Of a stretch of DNA of 38,851 nt, positions 19,187-29,003 are shown piece after piece. The notes beneath the pieces were generated by a model. That model had not been told where the DNA came from. It did not search any database and saw only the letters and a program-made list of their open reading frames with translations. The stretch's first letter is position 1, and the number at the start of each line of letters is the position of its first letter. Origin of the DNA: an uncultured Oscillibacter sp. (GTDB lineage Bacteria > Bacillota > Clostridia > Oscillospirales > Oscillospiraceae); assembly GCA_950097035.1 (NCBI GenBank), contig CATNDT010000006.1:1-38851 (forward strand), given 5' to 3'. The position numbers and the translations under genes were made by a program.

Positions 19187-20434
19187 TTATGAAAGATTCA
19201 GACCGTTGACCCAATCAATGATCTCTTGCTCCGCGTCTTGGATGTGATTGCGGGAGATGGACAGTCCGTCCAGGACCTGCGCCTCCGGCTCCAGACTGCG
19301 GATGGTGGAGAGTGTGTCGGAGAACCCGCTGCCGCCGTGGGTGTTGAAGGGGATGATGGTTTTTCCTGAAAAATCATAGGCGTCAAAGAAGGAGTAGAGG
19401 ATCATGGGCATATCTCCCCACCAGTTGGGGTAGCCGATGAATACCGTGCCGTAGTCCCCCAGATTCTCAATGGCGCCGGCCATTGCCGGGCGGGCATCGT
19501 TGTTTTGTTCCTCTTTGGCCAGATCCACCAGCGTATCGTGGTCGGTGGGATAGGGCGTCTCCGGCTCGATGCGGAAAATGTCTGCGCCCAAGGTTTCCTG
19601 GATCACGTAGGCCATGTACTGGGTATTGCCCAGCACCTGACCATCAATGACCACGGTACTCTGCTCCTCGTCCTGGGTCATGTTGTCCGGCTCAGTGGTC
19701 TCCGGCATGGAGAAGTATACCACCAGCGCGTTCCCGTTCCCGGCGGTATTGCCGGTCTGCTCCGGAGCTGGGAGATTCAGGCTATTGACCCAGTCGGTCA
19801 CATCGGCTGCGGAGACGCTGCTGCGGAACCGCTGACCCTCCAGCCACTCGCCGGTCCCCGCCAGCTCGGCCAGCAGTTCTCCACTTTCCCCAAGGCCGGA
19901 GGAGGACGAGGTGGCAAAGGGGATCACGGTCTTGCCGGCGAAGTCATTGGCCTTCACGAAGGCGTCCACCGGCCAGGCGGCGATGCCCCACCAAATGGGG
20001 TAGCCGATGAAGACCGTGTCGTACTCGTCCCAGTTTTCAACAGTGCTGGAGACCAGCTCCATCTCCCGCAGGGATTCGTCCTCATGCTCCCGGCTCACCC
20101 GGCTGTCCTGGTTTGTCCAGTCCAGGTCAGCGGAGGAGTAGGGCTCCGCCGGGACGATCTCAAAGAGGTCGCCGCTTCGGGCCTGGGCGATGGCCTCCGC
20201 CACCGCCGCCGTGTGTCCGGTGGCGGAGTAGTAGGCCACCAGAGTCTTGCCGCCTCCGGCGGAGGGCTGGGGCTCCGCCGCCGGAGATTCCTCCGGCTCG
20301 GGGGACAAGGGCTGCTGGGGTTCAGCAGGCTGCTGCACCGGAGGCGTACTGGCGGACTGCTCACCAGAGCTGCCGCAGGCGGTCAAACTCAAAATTATGA
20401 CCATCGACAGAATCATCAAAAATGCTCGTTTCAT
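19187..20434 (-). CDS. Tandem flavodoxin lipoprotein
   Basis: ILSLTACGSS lipobox; LVAYYSATGHTAAVA...GYPIWWGIAAWPVD and second GYPNWWGDMPMILYSFFD domain. Confidence 0.88.
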   Translation of the reverse strand: MKRAFLMILSMVIILSLTACGSSGEQSASTPPVQQPAEPQQPLSPEPEESPAAEPQPSAGGGKTLVAYYSATGHTAAVAEAIAQARSGDLFEIVPAEPYSSADLDWTNQDSRVSREHEDESLREMELVSSTVENWDEYDTVFIGYPIWWGIAAWPVDAFVKANDFAGKTVIPFATSSSSGLGESGELLAELAGTGEWLEGQRFRSSVSAADVTDWVNSLNLPAPEQTGNTAGNGNALVVYFSMPETTEPDNMTQDEEQSTVVIDGQVLGNTQYMAYVIQETLGADIFRIEPETPYPTDHDTLVDLAKEEQNNDARPAMAGAIENLGDYGTVFIGYPNWWGDMPMILYSFFDAYDFSGKTIIPFNTHGGSGFSDTLSTIRSLEPEAQVLDGLSISRNHIQDAEQEIIDWVNGLNLS

Positions 20435-20464
20435 AAAATGTTCGCTCCTTTGCGGGAATTCCGG

Positions 20465-21610
20465 TTATTGGACATTCGCCTGAATCCAGGCTTCCACATG
20501 TTCCGCAATCACATCGTTGTTCAGCTCCTGGAACAGGAAGTGGGAGTTGCCGGTGATGCCCTCTTCCGGGAGGCGTACCACGGTGCTGGTGAGTCCTGCC
20601 GCCGTGTAGCCTTCGGTAAATGCATCGGCGCTGGAGGACATCATGGCCCACATGCCTGCCGCCGGAACATCGGTAAATTCCTCGCCAATGTAGTCGCCGT
20701 AGTAGAAGGTGATGGGGATCTGCTTCTCCACCAGAGCGTTGTAATCCTCGCTGTCCACCTGGGGCGCCATACCCGGCTCAATGGCCACGATGGCGGCAAT
20801 GTGGTCGGTGTATCGGGCAGTCTCCCAGCCGGGCATTCCGCCCTGGGAGTGAGTCACCAGGATAGAGTCTTTGCCGGTGCGTTCATAGACCTCATCGATG
20901 GTCGCCGCCACCGCCTGGGCCACCACGGTGTTGTCGATGTTCTGGTCGCCTCCGGCGTTGTCCATGCCGGTGTCCGGCGTCATCTGGCGCAGGAACTGGT
21001 CCAGGGCCTCCTCTCCCTCCGGGAACTGGGAGCCCTCGTTGCGGGTGAATTCGTTGTTCAGGTAGGTGCCGATGCGGAACTGGGTGTACCAGGTTTGATC
21101 GGAGGGCTCGGTGGTCATGGTCCCGGCCACAGAGGTCTGTCCGGCTTCGCCCCGGCGGGGCTGGTCGATAAGGAACACGCTGTGGCCCATCCGCAGGAAC
21201 AGATCCGACCAGCCGGGGCGTCCATCCGGGGTGGTCATCCAGCCCATACGGGACTGGCCGTAGCCGTGGAGAAACACCATGGGCAGGCCGGTTTCCTCCG
21301 CCGGAATCTGATAGAACACGTTGGCGTGGTCCACATGAGAGGTGGAACCCTCTCTGGACAGATAATAGTTGGAGACGTCAAAGACGCCGTCCGAGGTGAT
21401 CACGGTGCCGCCGGCGGAGAACATCCCCTGTTCCGCAATCACCAAAGCATCATCAGGAATCTGGGTACCTGTCTCCACTTCACCCTGCGGCCCCTCCGGT
21501 ACGTCAGCAGGTGTACCATCATTGGCGGGGGTGCCGGCGCAGCCCGCCGGCAGGGAGAGGGCCAATAGCGCCGCAAGAACGATATTTCTGAGCTTTGTTC
21601 TCGTTTTCAT
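20465..21610 (-). CDS. Alpha/beta-hydrolase lipoprotein
   Basis: MKTRTKLRNIVLAALLALSLPAGCAG lipobox; VFLHGYGQSRMGW; VTHSQGGMPGW. Confidence 0.85.
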   Translation of the reverse strand: MKTRTKLRNIVLAALLALSLPAGCAGTPANDGTPADVPEGPQGEVETGTQIPDDALVIAEQGMFSAGGTVITSDGVFDVSNYYLSREGSTSHVDHANVFYQIPAEETGLPMVFLHGYGQSRMGWMTTPDGRPGWSDLFLRMGHSVFLIDQPRRGEAGQTSVAGTMTTEPSDQTWYTQFRIGTYLNNEFTRNEGSQFPEGEEALDQFLRQMTPDTGMDNAGGDQNIDNTVVAQAVAATIDEVYERTGKDSILVTHSQGGMPGWETARYTDHIAAIVAIEPGMAPQVDSEDYNALVEKQIPITFYYGDYIGEEFTDVPAAGMWAMMSSSADAFTEGYTAAGLTSTVVRLPEEGITGNSHFLFQELNNDVIAEHVEAWIQANVQ

Positions 21611-21623
21611 GTTAAATTGCCTC

Positions 21624-22622
<999 letters not shown>

Positions 22623-22709
22623 GGTTGTTCCTTTCTGCGGCGGTTTTCCGCTGTGCTGTTTATGGTTTGATTTTAGCGCCTTGACCCGAAAAACAGAAGT
22701 CTCGATTAG

Positions 22710-22723
22710 TTCATCAGTATCAA
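22710..22723 (-). promoter_or_regulatory. Candidate LysR site TTGATACTGATGAA upstream of the aldo/keto reductase
   Basis: 12/14 match, same spacing to a flanking ACTTCTGTTTT box and same distance to ATG as the site at 26213-26226. Confidence 0.5.
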
Positions 22724-22798
22724 GTCAAAGGTTTGTGCTGAGGCGCGTAAAAAAGGGCCGAGGCTCAACGCCCCAGCCCGCCGCAGATCCCCACTGAC

Positions 22799-23783
22799 TT
22801 ATTCCGTCCACTTCGCATTTTGAACCACACAGCGCAGATACAGACCGCCGTTTCCAATCCGTTCCACAGCCTTCAGATCAAATTCCACGGGCTTGCCTGC
22901 GCCCCATCCTGGAACCTGGGTAAAGATGGAGGCCGTCCCGCTGTTTCCATCTGTCACAGGGGACAGCACCAGACTCAGTTCATCTACCATACCCGCCTGA
23001 AGAAACGTCCAGTCCGCCGCGCCGCCTCCGTTAAAACAGAGATGACGTGGGCCTCTGCTCGCCCTTTGTTGGTAAACCGTCCGGATTCCCAGTCAAGCTC
23101 GCCCTTCGTATCCAGGGCATCCGGGATATAATTTGCATTCAATGCCGTGCCGTTGACCAGACCGTCATAGTGCAACAGCATTTCACCAGCAAGAATGCCT
23201 CCCGCGGAAAAACCCATGACGGCAATGTCATTTTCGCTGATCCCATATACATCCGCGTTTTTGCGGACAAAGCGAACAGCACGGGCCAGATCCAGGGCGC
23301 CTTCCTCCTGTGTATAAGGGCGCAGACGGTAATTCACCACAAAGCTTTGATAGCCCCGGCTTGCCTGATAAATCAATGCAATGGATGGTCCGTCATACCA
23401 ATAGACCAGAGAGCCGAGTTCATATTCATATCCGGATTTTTCGTATCTGGGAATACACTCCGGCAGATCAAAGGCCCTTGCAAAGCCGGGAGCAGGATGC
23501 CACAATTCTGCTGTAAGAGGCAGCATGGCCGCAAACGCTCTGGAGGTCTCCGTATCATATAACACTCCAGTTAAACGGCATCTCCCGCCGTTACCCGAAT
23601 ACGGTACAATTCTTCTACGGAACTCAAATCAATTTCCTCCAGTCCCTCTCCTGTGTCCCATCCGGAATCACCGCCGCATCCGGCAAGGATACCTGTGAGT
23701 AAAATACATAATAATACAGCTGTGCATTTCCTCATTCCATGCATCTCCTGTCTTATTGAGAAAGCAGCCGTCTCAGCAGGCAC
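22799..23783 (-). pseudogene. Chimeric remnant: alpha/beta-hydrolase lipoprotein N-part fused to RibD/dihydrofolate-reductase-like C-part, with frameshifts
   Basis: Lipobox LTGILAGCGG; SFVVNYRLRPYTQEEG...VMGFSAGGILAGE; then DTKGELDWESGRF...HVISVLTE and, in a third frame, GGGAADWTFLQAGMVDELSLVLSPVTDG (RibD_C-like). Confidence 0.6.
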
Positions 23784-23828
23784 TCATGCCTTTCTGATCA
23801 CACGATTCCTGCAGATTTCAACGTAAAG

Positions 23829-23854
23829 AGGGGGCGGGCGCAGAGCCCCGCCCC
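23829..23854 (-). terminator. GC-rich hairpin ggggcggg...cccgcccc 3' of the Fe-ADH
   Basis: Inverted repeat followed by CTCTTT on the minus strand. Confidence 0.6.
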
Positions 23855-23903
23855 ACAGTTGTCCAATTTGGTTTCAGCTATGGCCTGTCTGCGGGAAAGC
23901 TCG

Positions 23904-25064
23904 TTACTTTGCCTCCTGGAAGATCCGCGCAATTTCCGCGTGGCTCATCTTTTTGCAGCTGCCGGGAGCAATGTTGCAGGACGCGGCGACCGCTCCCAGG
24001 TCCGTGGAATCATCCACGCCCAGTTCCCGCAGGGTGGTGGGCAGACCGATCTCCCTGATGAAGTCTGCCAGGGCCTCCACACCGGCGGCGGCAACCTCCT
24101 CATCGCTCTTCCCCTCCGGGTCGGTGCCCCAAACCTCCGTGGCAAAACGCTTGAACTTGAAAAGTCCGTCCTTATAGATGTGCCGGTAATACACCGGGTG
24201 CAGCACCGCCAGCCCGGCGCCGTGGTTGCAGTCTGTGTAGGCACCCAGCTGATGCTCCATCTGGTGGCACTGGAAGTCCGTGATCTTGCCGATCTTCAGG
24301 ATGCCGTTCTCCGCCATGGCGGACGCCCACATCAGCTCGCTGCGGGCTTCATAGTCATCCGGCTCGGCCAGCAGCTTGCGGATGTTGGCGATGACGCCCC
24401 GCATGATAGCCTCATTGATGTCATCGGAGAGGTTGTTCCGGTTCTGGGGCCTGCCGAAATAGGTTTCCATGGCGTGGCTCAGGGTGTCGAAGGCGCCGGA
24501 GATCACCTGCCGGAAGGGGACCGACATGGTATAGCCGGGGTCCAGCAGGGCAAAGGCGTTGGAGGCGCCCAGCATGCCGCACTTGATCTTTTTCTCCCCG
24601 TTGGTGATAACCGCGCCGCTGTTCATCTCACTGCCGGTGCCGGAGACGGTGACAATGGCCCCCATGGGAAGAAAATGGTCGGGCATATCCCGTTTTTCCA
24701 TCTCCATGGTCCAGATGTCCTGGTCCTCCACCGCCTGGGCGGCCACAATCTTGCAGCAGTCAATAGTGCTGCCGCCGCCCACTGCCAGGATGAAGTCCAC
24801 ACTCTTCTCCCGGGCCAGTTTCGCGCCCTCCTGGACCTTGGCATAGGTGGGATTCGGCATGATCCCGGAAAACTCCACCACCGTCTTCCCCTCGGCGGCA
24901 AGGATGCCGGTCACCTCGTCGTAGACGCCGTTTTTCTTGATGGACCCGCCGCCGTAGGCCAGCATCACCGTGTTGTACGGCCTGGTCAGGCAGGCCAGAT
25001 ACTCTTTGACACAGCCCTTGCCAAAATAGACTTTGGTGGGATAGGAAAAAATAAAGTTGTTCAT
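23904..25064 (-). CDS. Iron-containing alcohol dehydrogenase
   Basis: YFGKGCVKEY; AVGGGSTIDCCK; GTGSEMNSGAVITN; GAFDTLSHAMETYF; CNHGAGLAVLHP. Confidence 0.95.
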   Translation of the reverse strand: MNNFIFSYPTKVYFGKGCVKEYLACLTRPYNTVMLAYGGGSIKKNGVYDEVTGILAAEGKTVVEFSGIMPNPTYAKVQEGAKLAREKSVDFILAVGGGSTIDCCKIVAAQAVEDQDIWTMEMEKRDMPDHFLPMGAIVTVSGTGSEMNSGAVITNGEKKIKCGMLGASNAFALLDPGYTMSVPFRQVISGAFDTLSHAMETYFGRPQNRNNLSDDINEAIMRGVIANIRKLLAEPDDYEARSELMWASAMAENGILKIGKITDFQCHQMEHQLGAYTDCNHGAGLAVLHPVYYRHIYKDGLFKFKRFATEVWGTDPEGKSDEEVAAAGVEALADFIREIGLPTTLRELGVDDSTDLGAVAASCNIAPGSCKKMSHAEIARIFQEAK

Positions 25065-25086
25065 CGTCAATCGTCCTCTTTTAATA

Positions 25087-25737
25087 TTATTTTTTGTGTA
25101 TGAGCAGGCGCCCGCCATAGTGGGAGCAGAACACAAACAGCCCCACAATCGCCAGATAATCCAGGAAGAAAAACAAAATTGGTTCCTCATAGTCCAGGAA
25201 CAGGAAATGCGTCCGCAGGAGCAGGTAGTCAGGAAAGCCCCGTTTCCAAAACGCATAGCCCCCGTAGGCCGCAGTCAGACCACCCAGTATCCGGAATCCT
25301 CTCGTCCGCGTCACGGAAAACCGGCGGGCCGCGTTCAGCATCATGGTCCAGTGAAGGCCAAGGTGCAGGCTCATGCACACAAAGCCCCAGAAGGAGCAAA
25401 CCATATGGACCTGCCTTGCCATGGCACTCCAACTGCGGATGCGCAGAGCGGAGAACACATGGCGGGAAAGGATGATCCCGCTAACCATCAGGCCGGCCAT
25501 CGTCAGAAAGCACAGTGCCACAAGGATCGTCTGCAAAATGCGGTACGTCGGCCAGCGGCCTCTCCCCAGGCCCCGCACCCATTGCCAATTCAGCGCGAGG
25601 TGCAGGACGAAGAGAACCGCCATGCCCATCCCGATCCATTCATGGGCCGCTTCTCCGATCAGAGAATAGGACATCAGCAGAAGCAGGGCAGCCGTCATTA
25701 GGAAATCAATACTCCGTTTTAAGGCTGTCTTTTTCAT
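25087..25737 (-). CDS. DUF4405-like membrane protein (cytochrome b-like histidine-rich TM helices)
   Basis: MTAALLLLMSYSLIGEAAHEWIGMGMAVLFVLHLALNW; HMVCSFWGFVCMSLHLGLHW. Confidence 0.75.
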   Translation of the reverse strand: MKKTALKRSIDFLMTAALLLLMSYSLIGEAAHEWIGMGMAVLFVLHLALNWQWVRGLGRGRWPTYRILQTILVALCFLTMAGLMVSGIILSRHVFSALRIRSWSAMARQVHMVCSFWGFVCMSLHLGLHWTMMLNAARRFSVTRTRGFRILGGLTAAYGGYAFWKRGFPDYLLLRTHFLFLDYEEPILFFFLDYLAIVGLFVFCSHYGGRLLIHKK

Positions 25738-25805
25738 GGTCCGCTTATTTCTGCTCATCCACCGGAGGCACCATCGTTACATAGCGGTTCAACAGCTCCG
25801 GCGGG

Positions 25806-26126
25806 CTAGTGGATCAGCAGCAGATCAATGTAGTCCGTATCCAGCCGGTCCAGAGTCCGCTCTACGGCGTCCGGCTGCTCATAGAACGGGGGCCACAGCT
25901 TGGTCTCCAGAAAGATTTCCTCCCGCTTCAGCCCGGACTTCTTCATGGCCCGGCCCACGGCCCGCTCGTTGATATAGGCGTTGGCGGTGTCGATCAGCCG
26001 ACAGCCGCACGCCAGGGCGCTGAGACAAGAGGCCTCGGTCTCATCCGGGATCAGCAGAAAGGTCCCAATACCCGCCATGGGCATTTCCACGCCATTGTTC
26101 AATTTGATAGTCTCTTGTGCGTTCAT
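25806..26126 (-). pseudogene. Aldo/keto reductase, N-terminal fragment only (stops at YIDLLLIH*)
   Basis: LNNGVEMPMAGIGTFLLIPDE...RLIDTANAYINERAVGRAMKKSGLKREEIFLETKLWP; catalytic N-half then a stop at a fusion. Confidence 0.8.
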
Positions 26127-26149
26127 ATGGTCATTCTCCCTAAATGTCA

Positions 26150-26186
26150 AAGTGGGGTATTCTTTAATGAAAAGAATACCCCACTT
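26150..26186. promoter_or_regulatory. 15-bp perfect inverted repeat aagtggggtattctt-N7-aagaataccccactt
   Basis: Sits between the LysR 3' end and the aldo/keto reductase start; terminator or 5'-leader hairpin. Confidence 0.6.
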
Positions 26187-26207
26187 CACATGAAAACAGA
26201 AGTAGAA

Positions 26208-26231
26208 AAAGGTTGATAAGTATCAACCTTT
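26208..26231. promoter_or_regulatory. Palindrome AAAGGTTGATA-AG-TATCAACCTTT (candidate LysR operator and/or lysR terminator)
   Basis: 11-bp perfect arms; followed by T-run on the minus strand; contains TTGATACTTATCAA. Confidence 0.55.
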
Positions 26232-26234
26232 GGG

Positions 26235-27134
26235 TTACTGCTTCCCGCGCATGACCTGGGCAATCGTATCCATCAGCGTTTGAACTGCCGGAGAAGGCGT
26301 TGGCGAGTGCAGCAGCCCGAAGGGGATGGAGTAGTTCCAATCCAGTGGGAGGACCTTCAGCAGAGGGTGAACGCCCTCCCACTGGGGCACCGCCATCAAC
26401 AGGGCGTTTTCATGCTCACATTGATTGAATACCTCCAGGCTGTAAAAGGAGAAATCCACGATTTGAATCTCCGGGTGTTCCGCCCACAGCTCGTCCCGGA
26501 GACGGTCTACCGATTTGCTCCAGTTGCGTTTCATCAGCATCAGCCGCTGACCGCTTAAATCCTCGATGGACAGGCGTTTCTTCTGGGCCAGCGGATGATA
26601 AATGGACACGGCACAGCAGATAGGGACCTGCATCAGCTCCATGGCGTCACAGCAGCGCAGGGCCAGCATGGTCTCATCGAAAATACCCGCCACCAGGTCG
26701 ATGTTCCGCCCCAGGTTCGCCAGAATCTCTCTGGCGTTTTCCGGGGTGTTGTCAAAGTTCACCATTTCGAACTTCAGCTCCGGGTGCAGCGCATGGACCT
26801 GGGGCCACAGATCCATCAAAAACTGGCTGGGCGTCATCAGGGAGGTCCCGATCCGGATGATGCTCTCGTTGCTCTGCATGGCGTTTTTGGCCCGCACCTG
26901 TGCGTCTTTGGCATATTGAATCATGTACTTGGCATCCTGATAGTAGGACTTGCCCGCGTTGGTCAGGATCAGGCCGCGGGGAGTCCTTTGAAAGAGCTGG
27001 ACCTCAAGGCTGCCCTCCAGCAGATTGATCTGCTTCATGACGGCGGTAGAGGAGATGTAGAGCGCCTCCGCCGCTTTGGAGAAGCTCCCAGCATCGGCCA
27101 CTTGGATGAAAGTGTCTAATTGATGGTTATACAT
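26235..27134 (-). CDS. LysR-family transcriptional regulator
   Basis: LDTFIQVADAGSFSKAAEALYISSTAVMKQINLLEGSLEVQLFQRTPRGLILTNAG. Confidence 0.95.
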   Translation of the reverse strand: MYNHQLDTFIQVADAGSFSKAAEALYISSTAVMKQINLLEGSLEVQLFQRTPRGLILTNAGKSYYQDAKYMIQYAKDAQVRAKNAMQSNESIIRIGTSLMTPSQFLMDLWPQVHALHPELKFEMVNFDNTPENAREILANLGRNIDLVAGIFDETMLALRCCDAMELMQVPICCAVSIYHPLAQKKRLSIEDLSGQRLMLMKRNWSKSVDRLRDELWAEHPEIQIVDFSFYSLEVFNQCEHENALLMAVPQWEGVHPLLKVLPLDWNYSIPFGLLHSPTPSPAVQTLMDTIAQVMRGKQ

Positions 27135-27333
27135 GGCGTATTCCTCACAGAATCAGAGTCTTTATGTGGATGAATGCAGAGATTATAGCACAAAAACTTT
27201 AACTCAAGCTATACTCACGGCAAAAATTCTCTTACAATTCTCATCCTATATATCTGAACAGGGAACACAAGACGCAGAGCAAACCATGCTTGCGTATGCG
27301 TGGATGCAGGAAACACGGCGGGCCGCAAGGGGA

Positions 27334-27726
27334 CTAAGAAATGTCCCTCTCTGGCTGGTTGATTTCGCTGCGAAGACCGGGTACGGACGTCCGTTCCAAT
27401 ACGAGCTGTGTCTGTTCCACCAATTCAGTGATGCGTTTTTTCAAGCTGCTCCGGTTCTGATAGGGCAGGATACGGCCGCGCAGTTCCTCCACCAGTTCCT
27501 CTCCGGAGCGCGGCTCACCCAGCTGGCGCAGCTCCCGGCCATAGGCGTACAACGCCAGCGCGGAAGCCAGCTCCATGCAGCCCATAGCCGCCTCCGAATA
27601 ATTCCAACGCATGAGCAGGATGATGGGGGAGAGGACCGCCACCAGCACCCAACCCACTGCCTTTCTGGCTTTTTCATCGGTAAGGACGATGACAGCGGCT
27701 TTCGCCAGCAGAGCGGGATTAGCCAA
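27334..27726 (-). pseudogene. ICE protein remnant (NlpC/P60-type N-terminus fused to an unrelated coding tail), TTG start
   Basis: MANPALLAKAAVIVLTDEKARKAVGWVLVAVLSPIILL, typical ICE lysozyme/C40 peptidase N-terminus; then MRWNYSEAAMGCMELASALALYAYGRELRQLG; SD GGAGGG before TTG. Confidence 0.5.
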
Positions 27727-28375
27727 GGGTCATCCCTCCGCTTTTCCAGAAGCTCCTCCGCGATCCAGTTGTCATGGCCTTCGCAGGTCAGCATATGCAG
27801 CGTCCTCCAGGCGCTGGGACCACCGGAGATCCCTTTCTCCACCAGCGTGGACAATGTGCGAAAGGCTTTGTCCGCGGCAAACTGCTCCAGGAGGCAGGAC
27901 GGCGCGGCGGTGATCTGTTCCTCACCGCACTGCTTGATGATCTCCTTGGCAATGAAGCGGTGATCCAAGTAGGCATAGCTGGCTATCTCGCCCTGGAAGG
28001 ACAGAGACAGATCCGGCACATAGTGATCTGCCGCCGCCAGCAGGAGCCGCACTCTGTCCGCATCCGCAATGTCTACTGCTTTCTGACAGGCAGTGCGGTA
28101 AACGTCTTCAGAAAAGTGCACATCATTGGCAAGCACCAAGGCCATCACCCTGACTCCCACATTGCCAAGCCTCCCGGCCGCCGCAATGAGAAGATCGTCC
28201 GCGTGTTCTGCCAGTGGTCATCCAAGAGAAAATACTCGTCCGGCAGATAGCCCATACCCTCCAGCCGGTGCTTCAGTTCCTCATAGACCTCCTGCGCCAC
28301 AGGCTGGCCGGCGTACACCAGCTTGCAGGGGTCCGCTTCAGAGGGCTTCCACTGCTCCAGTTCAATTACATTCAT
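27727..28375 (-). pseudogene. ICE ankyrin-like hypothetical protein, internally deleted and frameshifted
   Basis: Frame 1 MNVIELEQWKPSE...VYEELKHRLEGMGYLPDEYFLLDDHW; continues in another frame LAEHADDLLIAAAGRLGNVGVRVMALVLANDVHFSEDVYRTACQKAVDIADADRVRLLL. Confidence 0.55.
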
Positions 28376-28398
28376 TTTCTCTGTCCTCCATAAATCAT

Positions 28399-28427
28399 TT
28401 GGAATTTAAGCGGGAATAGGATATAAT
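28399..28427 (+). promoter_or_regulatory. Sigma70-type promoter TTGGAA-17-TATAAT
   Basis: Read directly; upstream of the GNAT gene. Confidence 0.65.
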
Positions 28428-28465
28428 AAAAATCACAATTGAAGATCAATTTTGGGGGTGCTGTT

Positions 28466-28969
28466 ATGGAAATTAGAAGAGAGACCACATCCGACTACGA
28501 CGCAGTCTATCAGGTGGTTCGAGACGCCTTCGCCTCGGCGGAAGAGCGGGATGGAAATGAGCAGGACTTGGTGGCGAAACTCCGCTCCGATCCGTCGCTG
28601 GCCCTGTCCCTGGTGGCGGTGGAAAACGGTAAAATCGTGGGCCATATCCTGTTCACCAAGGCCGAGGTGGATGGACATCCCGTGCTGGCCCTTGCGCCGT
28701 TGTCAGTACTTCCGGAGTATCAGAGACGTGGGATCGGTCTGGCTCTGATGGCCGAGGGCCACCGCGTGGTTCGAGCACTGGGTTATGACTATTCGGTAGT
28801 TCTGGGACATGAGGACTACTACCCCAAGGCCGGCTACCGCCCAGCAGGTGAATATGGGATCAAGCCGCCCTTTGAGGTCCCGGATAAGAATTTTATGGCG
28901 CTCAAACTGAATCCCGCCGCCCAAAACCTCAACGGCACAATGAGGTATGATCCCGCATTTGGGATTTAG
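28466..28969 (+). CDS. GNAT N-acetyltransferase
   Basis: LAPLSVLPEYQRRGIGLALMAEG acetyl-CoA motif; VVLGHEDYYPKAGYRPA. Confidence 0.9.
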   Translation: MEIRRETTSDYDAVYQVVRDAFASAEERDGNEQDLVAKLRSDPSLALSLVAVENGKIVGHILFTKAEVDGHPVLALAPLSVLPEYQRRGIGLALMAEGHRVVRALGYDYSVVLGHEDYYPKAGYRPAGEYGIKPPFEVPDKNFMALKLNPAAQNLNGTMRYDPAFGI

Positions 28970-29003
28970 GACGTACTGACATGGTGGAAAGGGAGACCGC
29001 ATT

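Noticed and set aside
19505-21568. 687-aa plus-strand ORF
   Set aside because: Antisense to the tandem flavodoxin and hydrolase lipoproteins; no recognisable motifs, Gly/His/Arg/Val-rich shadow composition.
25740-25805. Short coding-like tail ELLNRYVTMVPPVDEQK* after the truncated aldo/keto reductase
   Set aside because: Too short to assign to a family; noted only as a probable deletion-fusion tail.
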